Shown in pieces: positions 1-61,185 of a DNA stretch of 64,000 bases. The stretch is from positions 10,395,459-10,459,458 of the forward strand of contig NC_064543.1 in assembly GCF_023856365.1 (NCBI RefSeq), in the 5' to 3' direction. A program made the translations under genes and the position numbers. The first letter of the stretch is position 1. Each line of letters begins with the position of its first letter. Below the pieces are notes generated by a model. That model saw nothing but the letters and a program-made list of their open reading frames with translations. It ran no database searches and had not been told where the DNA came from. The DNA comes from Brienomyrus brachyistius. Its lineage: Eukaryota; Chordata; Actinopteri; Osteoglossiformes; Mormyridae.

Positions 1-202
1 TATTCCTATCTCTGTGGGGATCGTCTATTCATTTCTATGGGCCATTCCCTAATCCCAACCATAACACCCTTAACCCCTATCCAGCCCCTAACCTTAACCA
101 TTCGAAACCAAAAAAAATATGACTTTTCTTTTAAAAGCATTTTACATTTTTTTTATTGCAGTCAGAGATCTTTGTGGGTACCTGAGAAATGGTCCCCACA
201 TT

Positions 203-211
<9 letters not shown>

Positions 212-240
<29 letters not shown>
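212..240. repeat. (CA)n microsatellite
   Basis: About 14 uninterrupted CA units followed by TGTGT. Confidence 0.95.
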
Positions 241-243
<3 letters not shown>

Positions 244-800
244 GTATATCCATCGTATATCCAATATCCCTCTGCAGTCGACATCATCTTTGAAGCCATT
301 AACTAGCTCAATTTTGATTATTCCCTGAAGCACCATAGTTGGTGACCTTTGATCCAGAGTGAAAACACACCCACGAGGGAAGCAGGAAGGGGAAATAGCA
401 CAGACGATCTCAATGAAATTATGCTGCCAAGATCATCTCTCAGGGACATTCAGCCTATTAATGCGGGATCAGCTACACCTGGCATGCTGCGCTTGCTGAG
501 AGAGTGACGATGTTACCAGAAACTTCTAGAATTATAGGTTTGAATCCTGACTGTTACGGCTGGGTTTTCTCTTGCAATCCAAAGAAATGGACAGACATCC
601 CACCCAGGGTGAACCCCAGCCCTGTGCTGCACAGGATTGACTCTCAGCCACCCAAAACTCCAGATGAAGTTTAAGGATAAGTTTGGAAGATGGTATTTAT
701 GGGCAGTATGACCAAAAACTTTACATATAGCTTGATAAGTGGCATGTTTTATTAGATTATTAATGTATGTTCGACTCAATAGTAACATGTTTCATTGATT

Positions 801-1126
801 ATCCATCCATCCATTTTCCAAACCGCTTATCCTACTGGGTCATGGGGGGTCCGGAGCCTATCCTGGAAGCAATGGGCACGAGGCAGGGAACAACCCAGGA
901 TGGGGGGCCAGCCCATCACAGGGCACACTCACACACCATTCACTCACACAGGCACACCTATGGGCAATTTAGGAACTCCAATTAGCCTCAGCATGTTTTT
1001 GGACTGTAGGGGGAAACCGGAGTACCCTGCCTTCCCTATTCCCTGCCTTGTGCCCATTGCTTCCAGGATAGGCTCCGGACCCAGTAGGAAAAAGCGGTTT
1101 GGAAAACGGATGGATGGATAAATGGA
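801..1126. mobile_element. fold-back (head-to-head) SINE chimera
   Basis: Positions 801 to about 1028 match the SINE in reverse orientation, from (ATCC)n tail to mid-body. From about 1030 to 1126 the same family runs forward to a (GGAT)n tail. The two tail halves form inverted ends of about 90 bp; the tRNA-like head is missing. No flanking duplication is visible. Confidence 0.8.
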
Positions 1127-2900
1127 TCATAAAGCTAGAACTGCTGGAAAGACAGTTACGCACAGCAGACAATATCATATAACCTGCTGCCTACTGAAGT
1201 GTTACTGCTGTTGTTTCAGCTCTGGTACGGCATGGCGGTATATAAAAAATTCATACCGTGAGATAAGTTAAAACGGGCATACAGGAGGAACCGGTGTACC
1301 GCCCAGCACTAGAAGATGGATAGAGGGAATTATATCTCCAGTAAGTCTCGACCCATTCTGCTCCAAGATATAACAAATTTGATATTCAACATACGAAGCC
1401 TGACCTATATTTACCCAGGGATACAGAAAACAGACCTTGATGCAGGCGAACCGTAAGCACATAGAAAATAAATTGGAATCTCGGCTGCAAATACGGAAAA
1501 ATCAGGGTATTTATATATATATAAAAAAAAGAAAAACAAGATGAGCAATAATTTCGGCAAGTGCCTCTGAGGGGTGTGCGGTGGTTCTCTCACAGGTCGG
1601 TTTTCTTTCAAGTGTCCTGCTGGAAGGGTTGGGCCCAGTTAGCTGGAGGCAAATGGAAGCTCTGGGGCAGCATTCAAACACACTGGAATCATGCTGCAGA
1701 GGTACAGGAAGCCTGGCTGTGTGTCTGCTGGGATCAAAGCTGCACTCATAGATTCCGGATTTCTCACACCAGGGCGGGACTTTCTGTTCCTCAGTCATAT
1801 GGAAAGCCAGAAACCAAAGCGTCAAGTCCAAATGTGGTAAGTACCCCAGTTAACAGGAGTTAACAGAATTAGCGTGAAATATGCTTTCCACGTCGTAAAG
1901 TCTTGCTTCGGTTATCAGTGAATGCAGGCAGCAGAGGAGAGCATCTGTTTCCACCCACATTCCGATTTCCTCAAGAACTTTATCCCATTATTTATTCCCT
2001 TGCATCCATTTTATATTGAAGATGACTGTATGAAAACAGATGTAAAAACCGCAATCCTGGGTTTCGCTAAAGCGCTGATGACAACAGGAGAACGCGGCAG
2101 AATTCCAACAGGCCGGGCCCTTGCATGGATTCAAAAGCGACGACTCCCTGGGCTGTGTGCCAGGAAGGTTTCTCTCAAGACAAATAACAACCTCACAACG
2201 TTTCTGCAGCATGCAAAAACGCACCCAGCGGAGGAGAGAGAGAGCCCAGTGGACCGGTCCATTCATTAAATAATAGCCCACAGTCCTGCGTACAATGGGC
2301 GTCTTTACCTCCCATCAAAACACAAATGGAATTAGTACAGACGGGCCTTTCATCATGCTGCAACCACAGGCCGGATTTTCTCCTCAAGTATCAAGGAGTG
2401 GGAAGGTTTGTGCTGGTACCTGTGCTGGAGAAAATGGAGGGAGTCAATCGCTGGCTTTTTCGGACAGAACCTCTTGTAGGGGCCATTAAGGCTTTGTGCC
2501 CTGGTTTACTCTGTGACAGTTCCTTCCGGTGATGATGGTACGGGTCCCTGTTCCGCTCGACCCAGTTAATTTCCCCTCCTGCCCCTGCCTTCCATACCCA
2601 GCATCTCCGCTCTGTCTGGTGATAGCAAAGTAGCTCTTAAAATGACTGTAAAAAAAATGCATAATCACGATGATAGAGAAGACCAAGTTCACTTAGCTTT
2701 AACTGGTTTATGATGGCTAATCACTGTAACTGGTAAACATGAGGCAGCACATACTGAATCCAGCTCATAAAAATGGGCCCCTGTGTTCCGGAGCGCTCGG
2801 CTAAACAGAGAAATAAACGGAAAGCTTTGCGTCTGAAATAACCATCTGTGAATCTGCGAGGAGGTCGATTTCTCCTTCTACGCACCCTTTTACTCTAGAT

Positions 2901-3059
2901 CAGTGTTTCCCAACCTGGTCCTCAGGGACCCACAGCCGGTTGACGTTTTTGCTCCCTCCCAGCTCCCTGCCAGACAGTCCGCATTTTCGTAGCTGGAAGG
3001 GAGCAAAAACGTGGACTGGGGGTGTCTGGGGGTCCCTGAGGACTTCTTTGAGAAATGTG
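2901..3059. mobile_element. palindromic hAT-like MITE, same family
   Basis: CAGTGTTTCCCAACCTGGTCC start with mirrored GGTCCCTGAGGAC; the left flank is CTCTAGAT, resembling the 42.5-kb target site. The right end is diverged. Confidence 0.75.
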
Positions 3060-3635
3060 GCTCTCGTGGGCCATGAATTGCACAACCCCCTTTAACTTTA
3101 ATGGGCCGCTCCTTTTCCATGGGCCAATCAGCTACGAGAAAGAAAAGCAATTACTGACCTGTGGCGGCCCAAAAGGAGGAAAAAGCTGGATGGTGGAGCC
3201 AGAGTAGAGGCGCCTGGGAGAGTGTGTGCATGGTGAGGGCGGCAGCATCCCAGCTGGTGTGGTGTGGTGTGTATGCAGCCAATGGTGTTATTGTCATTTC
3301 TGACAGCCAGTTGTCGAGGGGTGCCATCTTTGTGTTTGCATACACTGTACACTGTGTGCAGTGATAGCAGATGTAGCCTACCTGGCGAGCATAGGAAACT
3401 ACATTACGGATATAAAATAATATTATTAAAATTATAGCAACATGGGTGTTATTAGGATTTTTAGCAAGAGTTTTCAGTATGAGCATCCCTCCCCAGGCCA
3501 TAATGGACCACTCCCATCTGAGACTTCATTCGAATCAAACAGGCTTCATTCCTGTTTTCACATAGAGCCCCCAAACCCTTAAGTTCACTCCTAAGTGATA
3601 GATGCGTAATACATTTTTTTTATATATTACTTACT

Positions 3636-3799
3636 GCAGCTGGAAAATTCAAGTCCAGAAAGTACAAATCCAGACCAAGGTTTTGTTTCAGCCAACCAGT
3701 TGAATGCTCTGTAACTGTGACTCTTTATATTCAACTGGTTAATTGAAACGAAAATTTGGTCTGGATTCAGATTTTCTGAACTTGAACTTTCCACCTCTA
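3636..3799. mobile_element. palindromic MITE (GGTGGAAAATTCAGGTCC family), copy 1
   Basis: GGAAAATTCAAGTCCAGAAAG at the left mirrors TTTTCTGAACTTGAACTTTCC at the right; AATCCAGACC mirrors GGTCTGGATT. Same family at 13.6 and 50.75 kb. Confidence 0.8.
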
Positions 3800-4719
3800 T
3801 TAATTACTAAGCTAAGTAGGTGTGTGTTTACATATACATACTGTGTGTGTGTCTGTATGTATATGTTTTGGTATGTCTGTGAGCAAATGTGTAAGACATG
3901 CAGGAAATGAGTAAAGAGGTGATCAGGTTTCCTCGTAGCGTTGTGCTTAGGTACCCAATCAGCAGCATTCGACCACAACAAAGTGTTGAGTGCTATGCCG
4001 TGCCATGCCATCCCACAGGAGAGCGTTCGGGACAGACAAAGCTTCACTGTGCGAGCTGGCACAGCTGGGAAAGGGAGAAGAGAGAATGGAGGGGAACGTT
4101 GGGGAAGAATCGCACTCCGAGAGCCAACCGAGGTCAGTCCTCTTAGCCATGTCACATGACGCCAGACAGGAGTAAAAACACCAGCAGCTCTTTGTAGGCC
4201 TCAGTCTCCTAGAGGGCGGTGAGGGAGGAACAAGACGAACCAGTACAAGGGTCTTTAGCTACTGGCTATTCCTGCAGCAAGGCAGCAACAATAAAATAAC
4301 TAATTCGCCATGGAAACATGAAAAGGCTCACAGTGCTTCAAGTGTGTACGCTTTGTGAGAGGATGCTGTAAAGTAGACTAATCCTGTTCAACTTAGGTTA
4401 CCAGCTGACCCCCGCAAAGCAAAACCGGTACTGAGACAGCATTTGGTACTTAGAGGGAATGAAAAATTGATCACAGAGGTTTTGAACCCACGCTAATGCA
4501 TTTCACTGCCACAGGGCACCTTCTGTATCTTTAAAATGTAGATACACTAAAACTAGCAGGGTCGGTCTTTAATTAAGAGGCTAGATAAATATTTCAGCTG
4601 CGGACTCAGTCAAAGTGCCTGTGAAATGATGTTCTAGAACGTAAAGAACAAGCTGGACACCCCACACACATTTGATTGCTTACTTAACGGGGGACACAGA
4701 TGGTGTCAGTGTCTAATTG

Positions 4720-4750
4720 CAGAGTAAGTAAGTAAGTAAGTAAGTAAGTA
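4720..4750. repeat. (TAAG)n microsatellite leading into a dispersed repeat
   Basis: About seven TAAG units followed by AGCTTTATTGTCATCCCAAC and a ATACAGTGAGACGAAA stretch to about 4800, which resembles a recurrent fish retroelement 3' end. Confidence 0.8.
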
Positions 4751-7677
4751 GAGCTTTATTGTCATCCCAACAGTACACAATAGTATACAGTGAGACGAAA
4801 AATCATTCTCCATGACCATATGTGCAACATAAAACAACAGCCCACAAGACAGATGACAGAGCTTGCTCCATCAGATGTTTGTGGGGGGTGGGGAACACGG
4901 TCTGCCCACTGAACGCAGAAGCTGATGATGTTAGCAGAGGCCGTAGACAGCACCCACACCCCCCAGCTATGGCGTGGCGATCCCTGCCGGTGCTCTGCTT
5001 TCAACATGATTAGACCCGAAGCAACTACTGAACTACAAAGCAGTATTGCAGCAGCCTGAATTATTCCACCATTTCACAGGGAAATGTCACATTTATCTTT
5101 GACGGATCGCATTCTTCTGGATAAATAACGTATGTCGGCTCCTGATCATACATCAGTCATATGTCCCACTTATGAAATGACCCCCAGCACAGCACCACGA
5201 TGACTGATGCCTGTAGACCCAGCCTCCCTCTGCTGAATTGCCTTCCTGAAAATGCCAGGCTCATTTGGGGCAGCGGTTCATTCTCGAGCTTGATGGAGCA
5301 GACTCCCCCGGAATCTGCTTTGCTAATTACCCTCTGCACCGCAGAGGCACATCAGGAGCCGGCCGTGACTCGGGTCTCAATTTCCTTATACATGAGCGTC
5401 AATACATTTGATTTATTTCTCCTCCTGCATCTATGATGTCAATACTTCCATGCTGTGGTGAACATCTTCAGCTGATCAAGCAAGGTTAGATCACAGGGGA
5501 TGGAGTGCATCGATCGGCCATCTATTACAATTCTAGATCAAGAACTTAAATGGTAAATTATGCTTAATGTCTTGTTACTGACTGACATGATGCTAAAGAG
5601 GCAAATATCCAAGTTGAAACGCCAAATCCGCCATATTTGACAATTCGAAAAACAACACGCAGATGTGGTTGTTAACCTAACCCTTTTCAATCTGTGTGAG
5701 AATGGTCCTGTGTTACCCATAGTGGGTGGGATTATTGTGCACTGTCAATCACTGGCTGGGAACCAATAAAGTACCTCGCAGGAAGTGGGATAAATCAATC
5801 AGGGATCGACGGTGGATCTTAATCTCGCCTACTGCAAATCCCGAGGGCTCACTTCCTTCATTGGCAGCACAAACACCCTGCATTCATTTGAGCTTTCCCT
5901 CTCAAAAATAAGGGAGCAGGCAGTGCTCATTGGAGGAGAGGGTGGGGTCATCTGGGGATGTGTTTTAACGAGCTTTGACGTTAAGGAGCGGGGAGGATCA
6001 GCAGCCCATAGGGCTGGTACAACCCAAACACTAACACTATACTGGAAGGGAGGGCTGTAGAGGAATGTGTCTTCCTAATCGAGATAAACACAAGCCACCA
6101 GACGGTGCTGCATTTAGAACTGTTCTGGGCTATTGACCCCCCCCCGCCCACCCACCTCTATGAGCTACAAATAGTTCTGGAAAGCTGCCAGGAGAGAGAG
6201 CACTAACCATTCTCTCGCATCACTCAAAATCTGCAGAAGAACCCTGGCCATTCTGCTCCTGATCCAACAGCACAGATGGAAGGACCCCAGCCTTCACTTT
6301 ATCTACAGGTGTGCTGCCTTTGGTAAGATGCAACGTCACAGAGACACACACACAAGTGGTGCAGTGAGCTGCCCTGGCACCCCAGTAAAAATCGGCAAAG
6401 GCCAAATCGATAAACGCCCTTTCATTCGTCACCGCCTGTATGTCGTATTCACTTAGTGATTCGAAAGCTGACACCTCAGACACCTGCAGGAACTGCACCT
6501 AACAATGATGTCACCCGCTAAACCTGTCACTCTAAACCACCTGAAAGCACTTCCCGGTGGCACTCAACTTTTGGCAACGGCTATGGGGCGTGGCCTCGCG
6601 CTCGGGCTCCGTAAGACAGTGACAGAGGGTGACAGTGAATGCTCTGACTCCACAAGAGGTCACCAAGGCCTGGAATCAGGTGAGAAGAGGAACAGTAACA
6701 CCCCCCCATCCAGCAGAGAAGTGTGCCAGGCTGTGGTAGACAAACAGAGCGGCTTTTTCTACACCAAATTAATGTACGGGCAGTGGGCATGAGCCTTGAG
6801 GAAGAAAAGAAACTCTAAATTAAATAAATCAACAGCACTTCAGGCAGAACCGGGATAATGTTTGGGTGCACAAGACCAATTCACTCAAGAGGAGACGGAA
6901 AAACAGAGCTTAGCAGCAGGAAAAGCCCTGCAGGTCCACAGAGCCGAAGTTCCTCCTTCATTTGCATGGCAATAGAATGGACGGGACGTACTAAAATAGC
7001 AGCGATGCAGTGCCAGTCAAGCAGAAACACAATCAATAAATAAGTGTAAACACACAGCTAAAAGATGCAATTAGACACTGTGACACTGGAATATTTTAAA
7101 CCACAAATATGCCCTTTGCATATTTTACAGGCAGACATATTTTGGATATACGTCACACACACGCACATATGCCCATTAGGCAATGAACTAATAATTTTGG
7201 ATTACTCAGTAAAGTAATCCAAGACTAGCGGACACACGACCAAAGTACAAGTGCTCTGGGTAATCTCCCCCCTCCCAAAACAGAACAGACAAAGGTGACA
7301 TTGTGTCTACAGGTGACTAAATTAGCCATCCGGGGTGTGGTGGATTGGTTTTGGATCGTACGTGTGGAACTAAACCGTGCATTGCGGTGAAGCAGGGGTG
7401 TGAGGAAATGGGATGAGGAAGCAAAGTGTGGAGCAGTGACATGTGGGCGGGGCAACACGCACTGTCTGGGTCTGCTCCCAGCATGCAAAAAGTGGGGGGG
7501 GGGGCAGGTGCCCCAGGTCATCTGGGGGGGGGCTTCAGGAGTAGAACCATGATCAGGGACACAAGCCACAACACGCATGCAGAGAAACAGTGTCACACAC
7601 AGGTCAAGATACACTGAGCTCAACAGACAGCTGATATGCAGCAGCATTGCTGAACTGGAGAACTGTCTGATGAGACA

Positions 7678-8390
7678 CACATTCTCCAAAAATCCCTTAT
7701 TTCATGAGTGTGGGGAAAAAAACACAAAGGAAACACTTTACAAAACAAACCCAAAAGAACATAATGGGCCCCAGCAATAGGGATATTAACACAGCCGTCA
7801 GTAAACGGTTTAATGTTTTAAATGGACTGACGTGGATTGTGGTCAGAGGGGCAGATATGACAGTGTGAACTTAATACACACTAATTTTACTTTATATTCA
7901 CAATCAACAATGATACTAGTTAGACAGCTATCCACATAATTACAATTAGCGATAAAAAGTAATCCATACAAATGACCACCAGACATACAGATGTTAACTA
8001 GTACAAACATGTATACTAGTCAAATCAATGACTTGATAAATGAAGGTTGCCGGTTTGAGCCTTGGCCTCGGCAGAAGAATCACGTCTGTGGGCCCTTGAG
8101 CAAGACCCTTAGCCCCCAGCTCCAGGGGTGCTGCATGCCGGCTGACGCTGTACTGAGAACCCCCCCCCCCAACCCCCCAAGCTATGGAGAGCATGATGGG
8201 GCAGGCAAAGAGAAGAATTCCAATGAACCTGTACTCACACTTGTGAAAATGACAAACAACGCATTCATTATTTTATTACTTATATGTCAAACGCTGTCAG
8301 TAGACAGAGTATAATGGCCGTATTCCATATATAGCAAAAAGTTGACATACGCGGGTTTTCATTGGACGGCCACGATATGTCAGGCGTTTA
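7678..8390. repeat. unclassified dispersed repeat, copy 1 (split by a SINE)
   Basis: Collinear similarity with 41187-41690: CCAAAAATCCCTTATTTCA, AATGTTTTAAATGGACTGACG, ATAATGGCCG, TTCATTGGACGGCCACGATAT each have a counterpart in order. The SINE at 8030-8225 is absent from the other copy. I recognise no protein or terminal repeat. Confidence 0.7.
8030..8225 (+). mobile_element. tRNA-type SINE fragment inside an unclassified repeat
   Basis: GGTTGCCGGTTTGAGCC is B-box-like. It is followed by CCCTTGAGCAAGACCCTTAG and CCAGCTCCAGGGGTGCTG, and ends AAGAGAAGAATTCC. It is absent from the homologous copy at 41.2-41.7 kb, so it is a later insertion. Confidence 0.7.
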
Positions 8391-8972
8391 TCGTTCCCTT
8401 AATGATGACGGGGATATTTTGAACCTGGAGAACATCTGAGTCTGGCGCTTCTGGGCAGTAAAAGCCCAGGGCTGCTCTCTGCCCCAGAGGTGACCTGCTG
8501 TTGTACCATTAAAGTAAACAAAAAATGCTAAGAATCTTCAACAAAGTGTATAAACAGCCATTAAGTGTTATTAATGTAAATCTATATTAACTAAAGTGTC
8601 TTGAATAAAGGAATGTGATGACAGCGATATGTCATGCTTTTCCGACCTCCTCCCTGAACAGGTTCTGCCAACCAGTTAAGCTCAGCTCAGCTCCAGGCTG
8701 CTCTGCTTTCAGGTCCGTTTCCATGTCGATTGGCGCTATCAAAGAGAGGCATGAGAACTACGTCTTTGCTATATTGTTCTCCAATCTGGCAGGGCTGCCT
8801 AAATAAATTCCTTTAAAAGAAAATGTGACCCAACAGGAAACAAGGCCGCATAGCGATCGCACCTGGTTCACTGACAGCAATGTGGCCCAGCCGGGTTTCA
8901 AACTGGTCATTCTGATAAGGCGACCAGGTCTGGTGGCAGAAAACGTGCTGAAGGTGATCTGTTCATAGGGAC

Positions 8973-9345
8973 GATCCATCCATCCATCCGTCCATCCATC
9001 CATCTTCCAAACTGCTTATCCTACTGGGTCATGGGGGGTCCGGAGCCTATCCCGGAAGCAATGGGGATGAGGCAGGGAACAACCCAGGATGGGGGGCCAG
9101 CCCATCGCAGGGCACACTCACAAACCATTCACGCACATATGCACTCCTATGGGCAATTTAGCAAGTCCAATCAGCCTCAGCATGTTTTTGGACTGTGGGG
9201 GGAAACCGGAGTACCCGGAGGAAACCCCACGACGACATGGGGAGAACATGCAAACTCTGCACACATGTGACCCAGGCGGAGACTCAAACCTGGGACCCAG
9301 AGGTGAGAGGCAACAGTGCTAACCACTGCACCACCATGCCGCCCC
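8973..9345 (-). mobile_element. tRNA-like SINE, intact copy with 10-bp target duplication
   Basis: Reverse orientation: it starts with a (ATCC)n tail, then a body shared with several copies in this window, and ends in the tRNA-like head (complement of GGGGCGGCATGGTGGTGCAG). The direct repeat TCATAGGGAC flanks it at 8963-8972 and 9346-9355. Variable-length duplications and the simple-repeat tail indicate retroposition. Confidence 0.88.
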
Positions 9346-9865
9346 TCATAGGGACTAAGAAGGTGCTTTTCAGGGAGATTCGTGATGAATGTAATAATGC
9401 TAAAATACATATGGGAAAGACCAGCTAGCAGTATCTAGGATTTTTGTTCAGTTGCCATAATTTTTCTGGTACATTCTCCAAGAACGTCATCATCACTAAT
9501 ACCAACTGGCATTTCCCCATACTGTAAATGCAGTACGAAAAAAGAACATGAAGGACGAGTTCAACAGGTTTCCCACCGGAACCAGTAAAACAGCTCACTG
9601 GAAACCCAGAGAGTGCCAGCCAGTTTGCTTTGCACGACCGCTTCCATCCTCCGTTAAATTTAAAGGGATGCCCATGAAGATAATGTTTTCGGTGACGTCA
9701 CCTCGGAAAAGTGGCACGCTTCATGACATCGGCGTAAGACGTGAGATCCGTCTCACTGGAAGGCCGAAAAAGACACGGGAAGATTGTGAAGAGAATTAAA
9801 GAGAAGTAATGCATGAGATGGAAAAAATGAGATATTGAGAATGAAAAGTAAGGCTTGTGATAAGA

Positions 9866-9868
<3 letters not shown>

Positions 9869-9901
<33 letters not shown>
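9869..9901. repeat. (GA)n microsatellite
   Basis: About 16 GA units, 110 bp beyond the donor of the cep89 exon at 10013-10182; on the gene strand it is a (TC)n tract. Confidence 0.95.
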
Positions 9902-9903
<2 letters not shown>

Positions 9904-10011
9904 TACGAGGCTGTGTGCGGCGCCTGCAGCTGCACTGGGCTCCTCCCCCTGCCTTCCCACTCCCCTGGCTGGCCTGTAATTGGTTTGTTTTGCCAGTGAC
10001 TGCCGGGCTTA

Positions 10012-59191
<49,180 letters not shown>

Positions 59192-60071
59192 CTGCAACAA
59201 TAAACAGAGGGTTCTGGGGGTACACATTTTTACATAGTCATAATAAGACTGTAATTCATACCACTGTCATGGTGCTGGGTACTGCAGTGCCAGACTCCGT
59301 GCTTAGTTGGATGGAAAACTCTGTGCTAGCATCTACGTGAAATGTATACAAATGCTGAGACACACAGATATTTTTGGAGCTCATTGAATATCACACTGAT
59401 GCTCACTTAAAAGCAAGATAAGATTCCTAACTGACCTCCAGCACATCTTAAAAATGGAAAAACAAAATGCCGTTTTAGCACTTTACATCTATTTTTCTAT
59501 TAATGACCTTCCTTGTCTGGAATTTATTTATTCCTCAATGGAAAACAAGGTGCACGCAACATCATTTCATTGGCTGCATCTACTGCTGTATGCTGTGCTG
59601 ATTAATAAATAAACTTTGATTTTATGTGACATCATTGCCTGATTAGGTTTCTGCAAATCTATAACTTTCCCTTAAGAAAATCCTCAAAAACAAAATGTAC
59701 AATTTTGTATTTTTCTGACAATGTTCAATGAGATTCAGGGTACATTTCGTGTGCTTTGGTGGGATTTCACCATGAAGCTTACAGAAATATTAATAATATT
59801 TCCAGAGGGTTGGTTATGATAAACCATAAAGACAGGCAGCTCTTAAAATGCTCTTGCATCATGTTTAACGTGTCCCTCTAGAGTATTTGTGTCTTTTTCA
59901 AAAGACAAACCCTTTCCTTGGTCATCTCCAAAAGCTTCTTTTAATAATGAGCATCACGTCACAGTGCAGATTCATGGAGCACAGAGAATCCTTTCTCAAT
60001 TGATAGTCTCTGAGTATAGCGGGACTCACTTGCTGTGAACTTATCATTCCTTAGTTCTTTGTGTATTAACA

Positions 60072-61185
60072 TACACCTATTATCCATAACGTTAAAACCA
60101 CTTGCCCAATATTGTATCGGTCTCCCTCGGGCCGCCAAAACAACTCTGACCCGTCGAAGCATGGACTCCATAAAACCTCTGAAGGTGTCCTGTGGTATCT
60201 GGCACCAAGACATTGGCAGCAGATCCTTTAAGTCCTATAAGATGTGAGGTGGCGCCTCCATGGATCGGACTTGTTTGTTCAGCACATCTAACAGATGCTC
60301 GATCAGATTGAGATCTGGGGAATTTGGAGGCAAAGTCAACACCTTCAATTTCTGCAGTCTGGCAGGGCACATTATCTGGCTGAAAGAGTCCACTACCATC
60401 GGGGCATACTGTTGTCATGAAGGGGTGTATTTTGTCTCCAACAATGTTTAGGTAGGTGGTAGTGTCAATGTCACGTCCACTGAATGCCACGACCCGAGGT
60501 TTCCCAGCAGAACATTGCTCAGAGCATCACACTGCCTCCGCTGGCTTGCCAGTCGTCCACATGATTCAACAGAAAATGTGACTCATCAGACCAGGCCATT
60601 GTCTTCCATTGCTCCATGACCCAGTTCTGACACTCGTATGCCCATTGTAGGCGCTTTCAACAGTGGACAGGGATCAGCATGGGAACTCTAACCTCTGCGC
60701 TATATGCAGCCCCAGACACAGCAAGCTTCAATACACTGTGTGTTCTGACACCTGTTTGTTATAGCCAGCATTAAATTTTTCAACAATTTGTTCTGCAGTA
60801 GCTTTCCTGTGGGATTGGACCAGACAGGGTAGCCTTCGCTCCCGGCTCCCATCAATGAGACTTGGGTGCCCATGACCCTGTTGCTTGTTCACCGGTTGGC
60901 CTTTCTTGGACCACTACTGGTAGGTACTGACCACTGCATGCTGGGAACACCCCACAAGCAGATGCTCTGACCCAGTCGTCCAGCCATCACAATTTGGCCA
61001 ATGTTAAAGTCACTTAAACGCTTCTCACGTATACCCGTTTGTCCTGCTTCCAACACATCAACTTAAAGAACTAACTGTTCAGTTGCATAATATATAATGG
61101 TACCCTTCCCTGGTGAAAGTAACAAGACAATCAATGTTATTCACTTCACCTGTCAGAGGTTTCAATGCTATGGCTGATTGGTGAA
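60072..61185 (-). pseudogene. degraded Tc1/mariner transposon with broken transposase
   Basis: Ends TACACC...CCATAACGTTAAAACC and the complement of GCTATGGCTGATTGGTG form diverged inverted repeats. The minus strand between them reads as a frameshifted transposase: a helix-turn-helix region near 61.0 kb, TCDESH-like and PCQTA-like remnants of the DDE catalytic parts, and a C terminus near 60.1 kb. Several frame breaks and an internal deletion make it inactive. Confidence 0.85.

Noticed and set aside
513..788. Terminal cep89 exon candidates among minus-strand frames in 0-10 kb
   Set aside because: None carries the expected EMEGEL/VIWE/ENRRIRELL-like motif or a phase-2-compatible acceptor.
7225..7689. 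154-residue minus-strand open frame
   Set aside because: Pro/His/Ser-rich reading across G-runs with no domain, splice context or homology I can recognise.
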